Made by a program: the position numbers and the translations under genes. From Woeseiaceae bacterium (GTDB lineage Bacteria > Pseudomonadota > Gammaproteobacteria > Steroidobacterales > Woeseiaceae), in assembly GCA_024640345.1 (NCBI GenBank), contig JAHEFD010000014.1:1-48481 (forward strand): DNA of 48,481 bases, read 5' to 3'. The notes beneath the pieces were generated by a model, which made no database searches, was not told the DNA's origin, and saw only the letters and a list, made by a program, of their open reading frames with translations. Positions 19,255-28,388 of this stretch are shown here, in pieces. How positions within the stretch are numbered: the stretch's first letter is position 1; the number at the start of each line of letters is the position of its first letter.

Positions 19255-20424
19255 GTGGGGCGTCCCGCTAACGTGAATCAGTCCCTGGCGCTGCAATCCG
19301 GTAATGATGGTCCCGATGTTCAGGTCTTGTGCAACGGCACGGATTCTGTTGAACGCTTAATCAGCAGGATTGCAGCGGCAAGACGCTCCGTTGTCATAAA
19401 CATGTTTATCTGGCGCGATGATCCGGCCGGCAACAGTGTTGGCCGCGCCGTTCTCGATGCGGCCGACAGGGGGGTCGAGATTGTCATCACGAAGGATAAA
19501 CTGGGCGCTTTGTTCGAGCTCGGGGAAGAGGGCAGGCAAAGTTTTTTTCACAAGACTTACGGTCTTCGTACGGCGCTGAAACAACGCGTAATCAACGCAT
19601 ACTCTTCAAGTCCCGATCTGTTCTCCTGGGTCGAGCAACGCCCGAATGACATCGCGAATAAACTTAGACAGCACAGGAATGTCGCACTGTTCGATACCGT
19701 GGTGCGGGGCGACCATTCGAAGTTCACAATCATCGACGACGAAGTGCTTTTCTTTGGTGGTATGAACTTTGAAGAGCGCACCGTTACGCGCGACGTTAAT
19801 GGACTGGTGTGGCGGGATTACATGTTCGAGTGCGTTGACAAGGACATTGTTGAAAACCTTAAAGGGCGCCTGGAAGGACGGCCACCAGGTAATTCTTCAT
19901 TCGAATTTATCCTTAATGACAATGCCAGGATCAAGCGATTTGAAATCAGGCCCCTTGTGATTGGACTCCTTAATGGGGCCATGAAAAGCTGCCGTATTGA
20001 AATGGCGTATTTTTGCGATCCGGATGTCAGGGACGGTGTTATTAATGCGGCGCTCCGGGGCGTTGATGTTGAAATCGTTATTCCCGCCTGGGCAAATATC
20101 CAAAACGAGCGCAATCTCAGGACGATGCAGGAGATTTTTGTACGAGCGGAAGGCGGAGCATCAATTTACCTGTCGCCGGATATGCTGCATTCCAAATTGA
20201 TAGATATTGACCAGCGGTCGATCATTATCGGTTCCGCCAATTTCAACGAACGGGCACTTAACAGGTTTTCGGAGCTCAACGTTCTGTTAACCGGGGATTC
20301 GTCGTACGCGGACCAGATTCGAAAAACATTTGTCGAGCGGCGCGAGTCAAGCAGGAAAGTGTGCGACTCGAGCGAGCTTGGTTACCGCAAGGTCAAGGAG
20401 TGGTGTGAATTCGTTTTTGGTTAG
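19255..20424 (+). CDS. Phospholipase D / cardiolipin synthase family protein
   Basis: A 389-residue protein with two HKD motifs, each of the form HxKx4D: H154-K156-D161 in GDHSKFTIIDDEVLFFGGMN, and H312-K314-D319 in MLHSKLIDIDQRSIIIGSAN. Two motifs in one chain form the active site of phospholipase D superfamily enzymes, including cardiolipin synthases. An insertion near residues 90-145 separates the first strand from the first HKD motif. No membrane helix is evident at the N-terminus, unlike classical ClsA, so it may be a soluble or peripheral enzyme; the substrate is not settled. The start is uncertain between GTG 19255 and GTG 19273, both with weak upstream signals. Confidence 0.85.
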   Translation: MGRPANVNQSLALQSGNDGPDVQVLCNGTDSVERLISRIAAARRSVVINMFIWRDDPAGNSVGRAVLDAADRGVEIVITKDKLGALFELGEEGRQSFFHKTYGLRTALKQRVINAYSSSPDLFSWVEQRPNDIANKLRQHRNVALFDTVVRGDHSKFTIIDDEVLFFGGMNFEERTVTRDVNGLVWRDYMFECVDKDIVENLKGRLEGRPPGNSSFEFILNDNARIKRFEIRPLVIGLLNGAMKSCRIEMAYFCDPDVRDGVINAALRGVDVEIVIPAWANIQNERNLRTMQEIFVRAEGGASIYLSPDMLHSKLIDIDQRSIIIGSANFNERALNRFSELNVLLTGDSSYADQIRKTFVERRESSRKVCDSSELGYRKVKEWCEFVFG

Positions 20425-20446
20425 TCGGGTGCCGGGGTATCCGGTG

Positions 20447-20623
20447 CTACGGACCAGCGGCAGTGCTCATTTTGCTGGCGGTGCTCCCGAGCCATATCAG
20501 GCCTTCTTCCACCTTGTCCGTCCAGGGATGTCCAAAACTCAGCCTGATGAAATTGCGATACCGGTTGCACGGCGAAAAGTTATGTCCGGGCGCGATGCTG
20601 ATGCCGGCCAGAATTTCCACTCG
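20447..20623 (-). pseudogene. 3' remnant of a MocR/PLP-dependent aminotransferase gene
   Basis: Directly downstream of the lyase stop codon (TAG at 20624-20626) the same minus-strand frame continues for 58 codons to a TAG at 20447. It reads RVEILAGISIAPGHNFSP then CNRYRNFIRLSFGHPW and ends in VEEGLIWLG plus a short tail. This matches the extreme C-terminus of class I/II aminotransferases of the MocR type, where (G/S)xxxxPGxxF and N.RLxFGxPW..xIEEGLxxLG are conserved. The 400 or more upstream residues are absent, replaced by the lyase gene. The interpretation as a deletion remnant is inference. The motif match is read directly. Confidence 0.75.
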
Positions 20624-22102
20624 CTAATCTGAATGTGTAGCGGCCTCGACACTCTGTCGCAGAAGCGTATTCGCATTTTGCAGGTGGTTTCTCGATGCAG
20701 AGCTCCACACGACATCTGCGGAAGCGGCTTCTTTTTGTTGCTCCAGCGCATTGCGCGTCTCCGATGCTGCCGGTCCGCCGAAGATTGTTCGAATGGAGAC
20801 GAAATTCTCGGCTGACAGTGTGGTGTCAAGTTCATCCGCTGTCATTGCTAGCGGGTGACCAATCTTCGAAACAGCGCTGTGCTGCAAAATATCGTGGGTA
20901 ATTACGCCGTCTCTTTCAGCTGCCGCCCGGACACAGCTGGCAACGATGGCGTGTGCTGTACTGAACGGTAAATTGTCGCGACGTACGATCGTGTCAGCCA
21001 ACTCAGTTACTGTTATGAAATTAGCCTCGGACCGTTCACGCAAAAGTCCAACATTGAACTCAGCTGCCTGAAGTGCGTGTCCGAGCAGGGAAACCGCCCT
21101 GATGGAGTCCCGAATTGCCGCGAAATTCAGTGGCTGCAGGTCATCCTCGACATCGTTGATATCACCGAACGGTGTATTGTGCACGCTGGTCAACACTCCA
21201 AGAGTCTGCCCCAAAGCTTTGCTCGCTATGGCTCGAACATGCTCGATGGCAACAGGGTTCCGCTTTTGCGGCATTATTGAAGACGACTGAACATAGCCGT
21301 CCGGCAGGCGAATCACATCAAACTCCATCATCGCCATCAGCAGGAACTCCTGCGCAAACTTCCCGATATTGATCAGCAGTGCCGCCGTTGTACCCAGTAA
21401 TTCCGTAAAGTAATCAACTGATGCGATGGACGCATAGGAATTTCGCGTGGGTCCGTCGAATCCGAGCAGTTCGGCAACCCGATACCGGTCGATAGGAAAG
21501 CCCGTGGTTGTAATGGCGCATGCTCCGAGCGGACATAGGTTCATGTTCTCGTAGGCTCTTTGCAGTCGGCGGATATCGCGGCTCGTATTCTCGGTCATTG
21601 CCAGGAGGAAGTGCGCCAGCGTTGTTGGCTGGGCCGGCTGAGTGTGCGTGTATGCAGGCATCAGTGATTCATGGTGTTGCGCCACCAGTTTCAGGAAGAC
21701 ATCGCGTAATACATTGCATGAATCGATCAGGTCCAACGTCTGTTGCCGCAGATACAGGCGATAAATCGTGACATCGATATCATTGCGACTTCTTGCCGTA
21801 TGCAGCTTTCCCGCGACATCAGCATCGCCACAGGCTGCTGCTATCTCGCGCTGCAAATAGAAAAACAAATCTTCGACGCTTCCGTCGTACTCGGCATCTC
21901 GTATCTTCACGAGATCCAGTTTTTCTATGGCACCAAGAATTGTCGACAGCTCGGTCTCTGAAATTATTGTCTGTTCGGCCAGCATAAGGACATGTGCACG
22001 ATCGACATCGAGATAATGTTCAAGAAAGAAGCGCTGGGCATCTGTAAAACAGTCTTTTAGCACATTGTCTTTGTAGCCTTGCGCCGGAAATTTTTCATTC
22101 AT
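20624..22102 (-). CDS. Argininosuccinate lyase family enzyme (secondary, catabolic-type)
   Basis: A 492-residue cytoplasmic enzyme of the fumarase/aspartase superfamily, which eliminates an amine to leave a fumarate-like product. It has HTARSRNDID (101-110), MPAYTHTQPAQPTTLAH with H153, and the superfamily signature SSIMPQKRNP (274-283) with S274 or S275 as catalytic base. It departs from housekeeping ArgH at the start and in RSRNDID, where ArgH has RSRNDQ. It resembles the secondary ArgH-like lyases near amino-acid transporters in other proteobacteria. The operon is symporter-deacetylase-lyase, with only 12 bp after the deacetylase stop, so a C-N lyase step on an imported compound is likelier than arginine synthesis. 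Genuine argininosuccinate lyase activity is not excluded. Confidence 0.85.
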   Translation of the reverse strand: MNEKFPAQGYKDNVLKDCFTDAQRFFLEHYLDVDRAHVLMLAEQTIISETELSTILGAIEKLDLVKIRDAEYDGSVEDLFFYLQREIAAACGDADVAGKLHTARSRNDIDVTIYRLYLRQQTLDLIDSCNVLRDVFLKLVAQHHESLMPAYTHTQPAQPTTLAHFLLAMTENTSRDIRRLQRAYENMNLCPLGACAITTTGFPIDRYRVAELLGFDGPTRNSYASIASVDYFTELLGTTAALLINIGKFAQEFLLMAMMEFDVIRLPDGYVQSSSIMPQKRNPVAIEHVRAIASKALGQTLGVLTSVHNTPFGDINDVEDDLQPLNFAAIRDSIRAVSLLGHALQAAEFNVGLLRERSEANFITVTELADTIVRRDNLPFSTAHAIVASCVRAAAERDGVITHDILQHSAVSKIGHPLAMTADELDTTLSAENFVSIRTIFGGPAASETRNALEQQKEAASADVVWSSASRNHLQNANTLLRQSVEAATHSD

Positions 22103-22114
22103 TGCTGGGACTCT

Positions 22115-24733
22115 TTATTTTGCTGCGGCAGGCAGGCTTAGCAAATTGGCGAACAAACGGTAGCCGCCAGAAGTGCCGTTCGGCAATTGCCTGAACCAGG
22201 AGTAAGAAGTGTAGATATAGTGTCCTTTACCGATTCTGGCATAAAGCATGCCGCCGTCACTTTCTGTTTCGCCTTCGTCATGGCTTTCCGTCAGGGGGAT
22301 GTAATGATCTCTGTCAAAGCTGGTGAAGTTGTAATTGTTACGCTCCTGGATCCACCCGTCGAAATCCTCCGGAGTGATGCGATTCGGAAAATTGAAAACA
22401 GGATGTTCGGGTTCGAGCACGGTGACGGGTGCCGTTTCATCCACGACGCGGACGTTGCCGTCCATGCTGGCAGGGAAGGGCGCCAGGCCTTTTTCGATAA
22501 AATCCGGCTGCTGGTATTGCACGATCAGCGTTCCGCCACGCTCCGCGAATTGAAGCAGCCGGCTGTTATTAGCAACAAATGAAGGCCGGGTTTGCGAGGC
22601 GCGAATGCCGATTACAATCACGTCGAAACGAGAAAGATTGCCCGTCGTAAGTTCTGCGTCATCGAGAACAATGATGTCGACCCCGAGTCGTTGCAGCGTT
22701 TCCGGTATTTTGTCGCCGCTGCCCATCACGTAGCCGATTCGGACCGGTGCAATATCGACGTCGATGATTTTGAACCTGGTGGTCGAGTCCGAATAGACGC
22801 GATGGGTCTGTATATGCGGGTAGGAAATCTCGCGCATTGATTTATCGTAGGTCGTATCGCCGATTGTGACCGTGCCCTGCAGCAGGTATTCGCCTGCAGT
22901 AACGGTGTCAGGCAAGCTTGCTTTGAAAGCCAGCGTACTGCTTGCCGGGTGGGCGGCAAGCGTGAGTTCAGTTGACGCCGGCTCGAGCGTCCAGTCATTG
23001 GGGTGTTCAAGCCGGACAATTCCCGAGATTTCATGATCGGTATTGTTGCGGACTGTCAGTAACACATCGAATTCCCTGGTTTCCGAGGATGCGGGTACAA
23101 CGGCAAGCTCAGCGGCCGGATCAACGGATATCGCGGGTACAACATCGATTCGCCGACGAATTTCGCCCCGTATCCGATCGACATAGCGATATTGAACCTC
23201 TTGTCGCACGGTGACCCTTGCGCCTCCGATTGTCAGCATTACCTCCGCCATCATGAGGGGCGGGTCGAATGGCAGGTTCCAGGCAATACCGGCGTCAGAC
23301 CAGTCGTAGGTAAAGCCATCGCGCGGATTTTTTAGCCAGTAAGGTTCTGTGAATTCGGCACCGGCCGGGACCAGGATGTCGAATACAGACTGGCTGTCGG
23401 GCTGATCCTGGCGACGGGAATTGAGTTCATTCGAGAGCATTTTTGCGTCGGCTCGGGACAATTCCCACTTATCCGGAAGAGTCAGCCGGATGTCTGCCGG
23501 GTCGACATCAATGGCGTCGGCTCCATACAGGCGGACAGCAACCTGCAGCGTGCCTCCGGGCACAACCGTTTCACTGTCGGCGAGTGCGTCGACCGAGAAA
23601 CCTGCGGCGAGCACCAGCGCCGATTCAAATTCTCTGATTTTTTCATCGAGCAGCCGCCGGGCGTCCGGGGCTCGCGCTTCATCGCGGGCCTTTCGGGCGA
23701 GCGAAAGCCCGTCGACCAGCGCCGGAACCAGCGCTTCAGGCTCGACCGGATCAAAATTCGCCAGGATCCCGGCGCTTGTCTTCTCGAGTTTCTTGAGCAG
23801 GCTCTTAAAAGCCGCAGACGGTTTCGTTTCATAAAGCGCGATGCCGCTTATTGTCGTATCCAGCCCGTCAAAGATGCTTTCCTCCCTGGCTGGTGCGTCG
23901 ACCGCCACCTCGACTTGCCGCAGTCCTGACAATTGTCGTCCTCGCAACTCCAGCGAACCCATTTGCTGCGTCTTCTGCTGGCTTCGCCCCTCCATGCCGA
24001 TTTCGAAGTAGCTCCGCCCGGTAACCGGGTCGAACTCACCGGTGTTCACGAGCAGCAAGGAGGGTGCGGAATCACCCGGGTTAACTCCCTCTGAGACATA
24101 TAGTTTTTGCACCTTCCACGGAGTAAGTCCCGCGGCGAGATGTTCCGGGTAGAGAACTGGATCGGCTGCCGCCGCGATGGCCTGCGGAGTCAGGTAGCCG
24201 GCGAACTGATGGTGGCCATGACCATCCGCAGGTGTACCACTCCATCGAGAAACCACCACGGAGGGTCGAAACCGCCGAATTGCTCGTACCATGTCGCCGA
24301 GCACGGCCTTTTCATCCCAAACCCGGGAAGCCTCGGTCCGGTGCTTGGAAAATCCGAAGTCATTCGCCCGGGTAAATAATTGTTCGGCCCCATCGAGGCG
24401 TCTTGCCTGAAGTAATTCTTCGGTCCGTATGATGCCAAGCAAGTCACCCTGCTCGGCCCCGATGATATTCTGCCCGCCGGAGCCGCGAGTCAGTGAGAGG
24501 TAAGCGGTGCGGGCATTTTCTCGTCGCGCATGGTAGGCGATCAGGCCCGAGTCTTCATCGTCCGGATGAGCGCCGGTATGCAAGACGCTCGCCGTGGTCT
24601 GCAGGCGCTGCAGCTGGCGAGACAGTGCATTGGTTCCAAGGTCATATACGGGCCGTACCTGCGCATTTGCAGCTGCTGCTGCGAAGCTTGTGAATACTAT
24701 TGCAGATGCCCATAACTTGTACTTGCTGCGCAT
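22115..24733 (-). CDS. Secreted PIG-L/LmbE family deacetylase, multidomain
   Basis: An 872-residue exported protein. The signal peptide is residues 1-24, with cleavage after ANA. The zinc-dependent PIG-L N-deacetylase domain follows: AHPDDE (55-60) supplies metal ligands and the general base, and DGHGHHQ near residue 172 supplies the second His. Its middle contains Ig-like/NEW3-like segments, and the C-terminal part (about 650-870) is a ThuA/glutamine-amidotransferase-like fold judging from IIVLDDAELTTGNLSRFDVI and FAERGGTLIVQYQQPDF. This architecture is known from Bacteroidetes and some proteobacteria beside sodium symporters; the substrate has not been established to my knowledge. ATG overlaps the symporter stop by one base (TAATG). 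Confidence 0.88.
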   Translation of the reverse strand: MRSKYKLWASAIVFTSFAAAAANAQVRPVYDLGTNALSRQLQRLQTTASVLHTGAHPDDEDSGLIAYHARRENARTAYLSLTRGSGGQNIIGAEQGDLLGIIRTEELLQARRLDGAEQLFTRANDFGFSKHRTEASRVWDEKAVLGDMVRAIRRFRPSVVVSRWSGTPADGHGHHQFAGYLTPQAIAAAADPVLYPEHLAAGLTPWKVQKLYVSEGVNPGDSAPSLLLVNTGEFDPVTGRSYFEIGMEGRSQQKTQQMGSLELRGRQLSGLRQVEVAVDAPAREESIFDGLDTTISGIALYETKPSAAFKSLLKKLEKTSAGILANFDPVEPEALVPALVDGLSLARKARDEARAPDARRLLDEKIREFESALVLAAGFSVDALADSETVVPGGTLQVAVRLYGADAIDVDPADIRLTLPDKWELSRADAKMLSNELNSRRQDQPDSQSVFDILVPAGAEFTEPYWLKNPRDGFTYDWSDAGIAWNLPFDPPLMMAEVMLTIGGARVTVRQEVQYRYVDRIRGEIRRRIDVVPAISVDPAAELAVVPASSETREFDVLLTVRNNTDHEISGIVRLEHPNDWTLEPASTELTLAAHPASSTLAFKASLPDTVTAGEYLLQGTVTIGDTTYDKSMREISYPHIQTHRVYSDSTTRFKIIDVDIAPVRIGYVMGSGDKIPETLQRLGVDIIVLDDAELTTGNLSRFDVIVIGIRASQTRPSFVANNSRLLQFAERGGTLIVQYQQPDFIEKGLAPFPASMDGNVRVVDETAPVTVLEPEHPVFNFPNRITPEDFDGWIQERNNYNFTSFDRDHYIPLTESHDEGETESDGGMLYARIGKGHYIYTSYSWFRQLPNGTSGGYRLFANLLSLPAAAK

Positions 24734-26406
24734 TACTTCGCTCCCGGGTGCACAACGCTGATTACGTATCCTGCCGCAACTGTCACCAGGCAGCCAACCA
24801 CATTAAACCAGAGGAAGGCTATGTCGGTATAAGTGTTTGCGATCCACACAGACACCATGCCGAACAGTAATCCGTAAAAAGCGCCGTTCGATCGCGCGCC
24901 CGGAACTGCAAAAGCGAGGACGAATACCCCGAGCAATGAGCCGTAAAAGAACGAGCCGAACGTGTTCACAACTTCTATCAACGAGCCGAGGTTCGTGGCA
25001 AAGGTGGCGACGATACAGGCGAACAAACCCCACGCGAGCGTCGCGAATCGACCGAATGTGACGAGTCCCTGTTCGGTACTGTTCGACCGGAAATGGCGCC
25101 TGTAAAAATCCATTGTCGAGGCGGTTGCCAGGGAATTAAGTTCGGCAGCGACGCTTGACATTGCGGCAGCCAGGATCGCCGCAATAATCAGTCCTACAAC
25201 ACCGATCGGCATGTTCTGAATGACGAAAACCGGAAACACATAATTTACATCGCTGAAATTTCGATCGGCATTCGTCTCGCGGACAAACTCGGTTGCTTCG
25301 CGACGTTTGTCCAGATAAGCGATGTCAGAATCCACATATGCGGCGCGCTGTGCGCTGTTGCCGTCGGCAGGGGCCTCGATGAGATTTATTGCCGCGATAC
25401 GCCGGTTCTCATGGAGATCCGTCATTTCATTTGTCAGACGCTGGTGTTCTGCGGGTTGCAATACGGCAGCCCGGGCAGCATCCACCTCGTTGAAAATCAT
25501 CGGTGGAGTCTGGAACTGATAAAAGACGAAGATCAGTACGCCGATCAGCAATATAAGGAACTGTATGGGAATCTTCAGGAAGGCGGACATCAACAGCGAC
25601 GTACGGCCTTCATCGACGGATCGTGCGGACAAATAACGTTGAACCTGGCTTTGGTCGCATCCGAAATAGGAAAGAAAGAGAAATAGTGCGGCAATCATTC
25701 CCGACCAGATTGTATAACGTTCGTTCAGATCGAAAGTGAAGTCGATCGTCTGCAGTTTTCCCGCCGCGCCGGCAAGGTGGAGAGAATCGGACAAAGATAC
25801 GCCTGGCGGGAGGCTGGAAAGGATTTCATAAACACAGAAGCTGAGCCCCGCGAAGATAATCACCATTTGTTTGACATCTGTCCAGGTGACGGCCTGTACG
25901 CCTCCGAGCATTGTGTATGCCGTGGTCGACAGACCGATTACAAAGATTGTGATGACTTCATCCCAACCAAGCACGATGGACAGGATCACGGACGGTGCAG
26001 CAATAATAACGCCGACGCCCAGTCCGCGAGACACCAGGAAAAAGAAACTTGTCAACGTACGTGTTCTGGCGTCAAAACGTCGCTCAAGATATTCGTAAGC
26101 CGTGAACACGCGAGCACGATAGAAAAACGGGACTGCAGTTGCACACAGGATGATCATGGCCAGCGGCAGTCCAAAGTAGAACTGGATGAAGCGCATGCCA
26201 TCCGTATATGCCTGCCCGGTTGTCCCAATCAAAGTGATCGCGGACATTTGAGTTGCCATCACTGAAAGCCCTACAGCCCACCATGGCAGACTGCGTCCCG
26301 CCAGAAAGAAACCCTCCGCGCCACCCGGCCCCCGACTGAGCTTGATGCCATTCCAGATGACATACACCAGGTACAGGGAGACGATCAGCCAGTCGAGAGG
26401 ATGCAC
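24733..26406 (-). CDS. Sodium:solute symporter (SSS family)
   Basis: A 557-residue inner-membrane transporter with about 13-14 helices of the SSS family. SSS landmarks are [29 protein letters not shown] (about 33-61), [23 protein letters not shown] and [16 protein letters not shown] long hydrophilic insertion of about 85 residues lies between helices 8 and 9. It uses a sodium gradient to import a solute, presumably the deacetylase product. The start is GTG at 26406. The small membrane protein gene ends three bases upstream, and the deacetylase starts inside the stop codon, so all are one operon. Confidence 0.93.
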   Translation of the reverse strand: MHPLDWLIVSLYLVYVIWNGIKLSRGPGGAEGFFLAGRSLPWWAVGLSVMATQMSAITLIGTTGQAYTDGMRFIQFYFGLPLAMIILCATAVPFFYRARVFTAYEYLERRFDARTRTLTSFFFLVSRGLGVGVIIAAPSVILSIVLGWDEVITIFVIGLSTTAYTMLGGVQAVTWTDVKQMVIIFAGLSFCVYEILSSLPPGVSLSDSLHLAGAAGKLQTIDFTFDLNERYTIWSGMIAALFLFLSYFGCDQSQVQRYLSARSVDEGRTSLLMSAFLKIPIQFLILLIGVLIFVFYQFQTPPMIFNEVDAARAAVLQPAEHQRLTNEMTDLHENRRIAAINLIEAPADGNSAQRAAYVDSDIAYLDKRREATEFVRETNADRNFSDVNYVFPVFVIQNMPIGVVGLIIAAILAAAMSSVAAELNSLATASTMDFYRRHFRSNSTEQGLVTFGRFATLAWGLFACIVATFATNLGSLIEVVNTFGSFFYGSLLGVFVLAFAVPGARSNGAFYGLLFGMVSVWIANTYTDIAFLWFNVVGCLVTVAAGYVISVVHPGAK

Positions 26407-26409
26407 GTT

Positions 26410-26559
26410 TCAGCCTGAATAATGACGGGAGAACAGAAACAACAGCAGAATGCTTATCGCGGTGAAGATAGTCACCCCGGTGTAGATCAGGCGCCATTTC
26501 TTGCTTGGCAAATTGCTGTCGATCCCCGGATGCCTGGTGCCTTGCGGCTGATCAGCCAC
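26410..26559 (-). CDS. 49-residue single-pass membrane protein upstream of the symporter
   Basis: A short gene with GTG at 26559 preceded at five bases by GAGGAG, one of the best ribosome-binding sites in the region. It ends in TGA three bases before the symporter GTG. The product has a polar start (ADQPQGTRHPGIDSNLPSKK), a single helix of about 20 residues (IYTGVTIFTAISILLLFLF) and a short tail (SRHYSG). Some sodium symporters have small membrane partners, but I do not recognise this sequence. A regulatory or stabilising subunit of the symporter is inferred from coupling alone. Confidence 0.7.
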   Translation of the reverse strand: MADQPQGTRHPGIDSNLPSKKWRLIYTGVTIFTAISILLLFLFSRHYSG

Positions 26560-26774
26560 GACAACTCCTCACAATTAGCGTTTTTGGATTGACCGAAGCT
26601 TGCACAGTAATTAACAGAGCTGCAACTGAAGACGGCTCGAAGTGAGGCAAGTCATTGCGTCGAGGTCAGTTAGTGAATGCAGGGATCGTCCTGGATTGCA
26701 ATTTGGTACTATATATTTCCACTTCATAACAAATTTTGCCGTAGTCTGTTTATAAGAACTTTAGGGGGCAACTG

Positions 26775-28037
26775 ATGGATAAGCGATCGTTTCTCAAAAA
26801 TGTTGGTTTGATGGGCCTGGCAGCACCACTGAGTTTCGCTCACCTGGAGCAGGTTGTTGCGGCTGTTCAACATCTCGATCCGGCTGACCTCGCGGGTGAT
26901 GAAGCGTTCTGGCGCAAGATTCGGGGCGATTACGACCTCAAGCCCGATTATATAAATCTCGAAAACGGGTATTACTGCTTCCTGCCGAGGCAGACGATGG
27001 AGCACCTGATTCAACACATGCGCGATGTGAACTATGAAGGGTCGCATTACATGCGCACTGTCCAGTGGGAAAATAAAAAGAGAGTCGCTAATAAAGTTGC
27101 AGAAATCGTCGGATGTACGGCGGAGGAGGTGGCTATTACGCGTAACACCACCGAGTCGCTGGACCTGATTATCGGTGGCCTCGACTGGAAGGCGGGCGAC
27201 GAGGCTGTGATGGCGGAGCAGGACTATGGGGCGATGCTGAATCACTTCAAGTTTATCGAGCGACGCTTTGGTGTAGTTAATCGCCTGGTGTCCGTACCCA
27301 ATCATCCAAAAAATGACGAGGAAATCGTCGAGCTTTATGCATCAGCGATAACGGACAAAACTCGCCTGTTGATGGTATGCCATATGGTCAATATCACCGG
27401 GCAGATATTGCCGGTACGGAAGATTGCGGATATGGCGCACGCACGAGGGGTCGAGGTGATGGTTGATGGTGCGCATGCATTCTCTCACATCAATTTCCAA
27501 ATGAAGGATCTTGACTGCGATTATTATGGGACGAGTTTGCACAAGTGGCTGAGTGCACCACTGGGCTCGGGAATGCTCTATGTAAAAAAAGAAAAGATAG
27601 ACAACGTATGGCCACTATTTGCAGAGCGTGATCTTGAGCCAAATGACATGCGCCGCCTGAACCACATAGGTACGCACCCGGTACATACGGACCTGGCGAT
27701 ACTTAACGCGATTGAGTATCAAAATACGATCGGCCTCGATCGTAAAGAGGCACGTCTCAGGTTTCTGCAGCATTACTGGACGAGTCGCCTGCGCGATTTG
27801 CCGCGCGTCATAGTGAATACACCTGCTGATATGAGTAGGCACGCCGGTATCGGCAATGTAGGCATCGAGGGAATAGAGCCTTCCGATCTCGCTGAAACGT
27901 TGATGAATGACTATCGGATATTTACTGTTGCCATCAATCGGCCGGGTGTCAGGGGGTTACGTATTACGCCAAATATTTATACGACCACCGAAGAACTCGA
28001 TACCTTTGTCGAAGCGATTAAGGAACTGAGCGGCTGA
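26775..28037 (+). CDS. Class V PLP-dependent enzyme (isopenicillin N epimerase-like) with Tat-like leader
   Basis: A 420-residue fold-type I PLP enzyme. The Schiff-base lysine is K257 in GTSLHKWLSAPLGSGM. D231 in VDGAHAFSHI binds the pyridine nitrogen, with H234 stacking nearby. ITRNTTESLDLII (121-133) forms the phosphate-binding region. The N-terminus MDKRSFLKNVGLMGLAAPLSF resembles a Tat signal with KR in place of RR, so the enzyme may work in the periplasm. Family members are epimerases, desulfurases or lyases, and no substrate can be chosen. AGGGGG lies before the ATG. It is divergent from the symporter-deacetylase-lyase operon, with a 215-bp shared regulatory region, suggesting one pathway. 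Confidence 0.88.
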   Translation: MDKRSFLKNVGLMGLAAPLSFAHLEQVVAAVQHLDPADLAGDEAFWRKIRGDYDLKPDYINLENGYYCFLPRQTMEHLIQHMRDVNYEGSHYMRTVQWENKKRVANKVAEIVGCTAEEVAITRNTTESLDLIIGGLDWKAGDEAVMAEQDYGAMLNHFKFIERRFGVVNRLVSVPNHPKNDEEIVELYASAITDKTRLLMVCHMVNITGQILPVRKIADMAHARGVEVMVDGAHAFSHINFQMKDLDCDYYGTSLHKWLSAPLGSGMLYVKKEKIDNVWPLFAERDLEPNDMRRLNHIGTHPVHTDLAILNAIEYQNTIGLDRKEARLRFLQHYWTSRLRDLPRVIVNTPADMSRHAGIGNVGIEGIEPSDLAETLMNDYRIFTVAINRPGVRGLRITPNIYTTTEELDTFVEAIKELSG

Positions 28038-28086
28038 CAGAGCCTCGTCACATTTGTATGACGAGAGCGAAGACATTAAAGGAAGG

Positions 28087-28113
28087 GCGGGGTGAGGCTG
28101 GCGCCAGCCCCGC
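28087..28113. terminator. Hairpin between convergent genes
   Basis: GCGGGG...CCCCGC encloses the perfect palindrome GGCTGGCGCCAGCC. It lies in the 84-bp gap between the convergent class V enzyme gene and the 88-residue gene. No clear T-run follows on either side, so it is a candidate bidirectional terminator rather than a textbook one. Confidence 0.45.
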
Positions 28114-28121
28114 TGAATAAG

Positions 28122-28388
28122 TTACGCCTTCTTTTTTGGTTTCGGTTTTGTAGTGACGTGAACGCGGCCGCGCTTGCCGAAACGCCTTTCGTTCAATTGG
28201 CCGACAATTTCCTCTACCGCGAGAGTAACCGCTTTGAGTTTGCCCTGCCGGCAGCCATTTATCGTGTGACTGCCTTGCACGATTTCATAGTCGTACCAAT
28301 CGCCTTCTTCCCCGTCAGGTGGGGAGTCGGCTTTCTCTATTGAAACGATTTCGTAGGGATTTCCCGTTAATGAGGATTCATTATTCAT
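28122..28388 (-). CDS. Small conserved-looking hypothetical protein, 88 residues
   Basis: An 88-residue soluble protein. The core (about residues 28-67) reads GDWYDYEIVQGSHTINGCRQ, then GKLKAVTLAVEEIVGQLNER. It has the look of a conserved small domain (beta strand, turn, amphipathic helix) followed by a lysine-rich tail ending KPKPKKKA. I recall similar short proteins in gammaproteobacteria without an assigned function. ATG is preceded by AAGAGAAA. It converges on the class V enzyme gene. The tail suggests nucleic-acid or ribosome contact, which is inference only. Confidence 0.7.
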   Translation of the reverse strand: MNNESSLTGNPYEIVSIEKADSPPDGEEGDWYDYEIVQGSHTINGCRQGKLKAVTLAVEEIVGQLNERRFGKRGRVHVTTKPKPKKKA

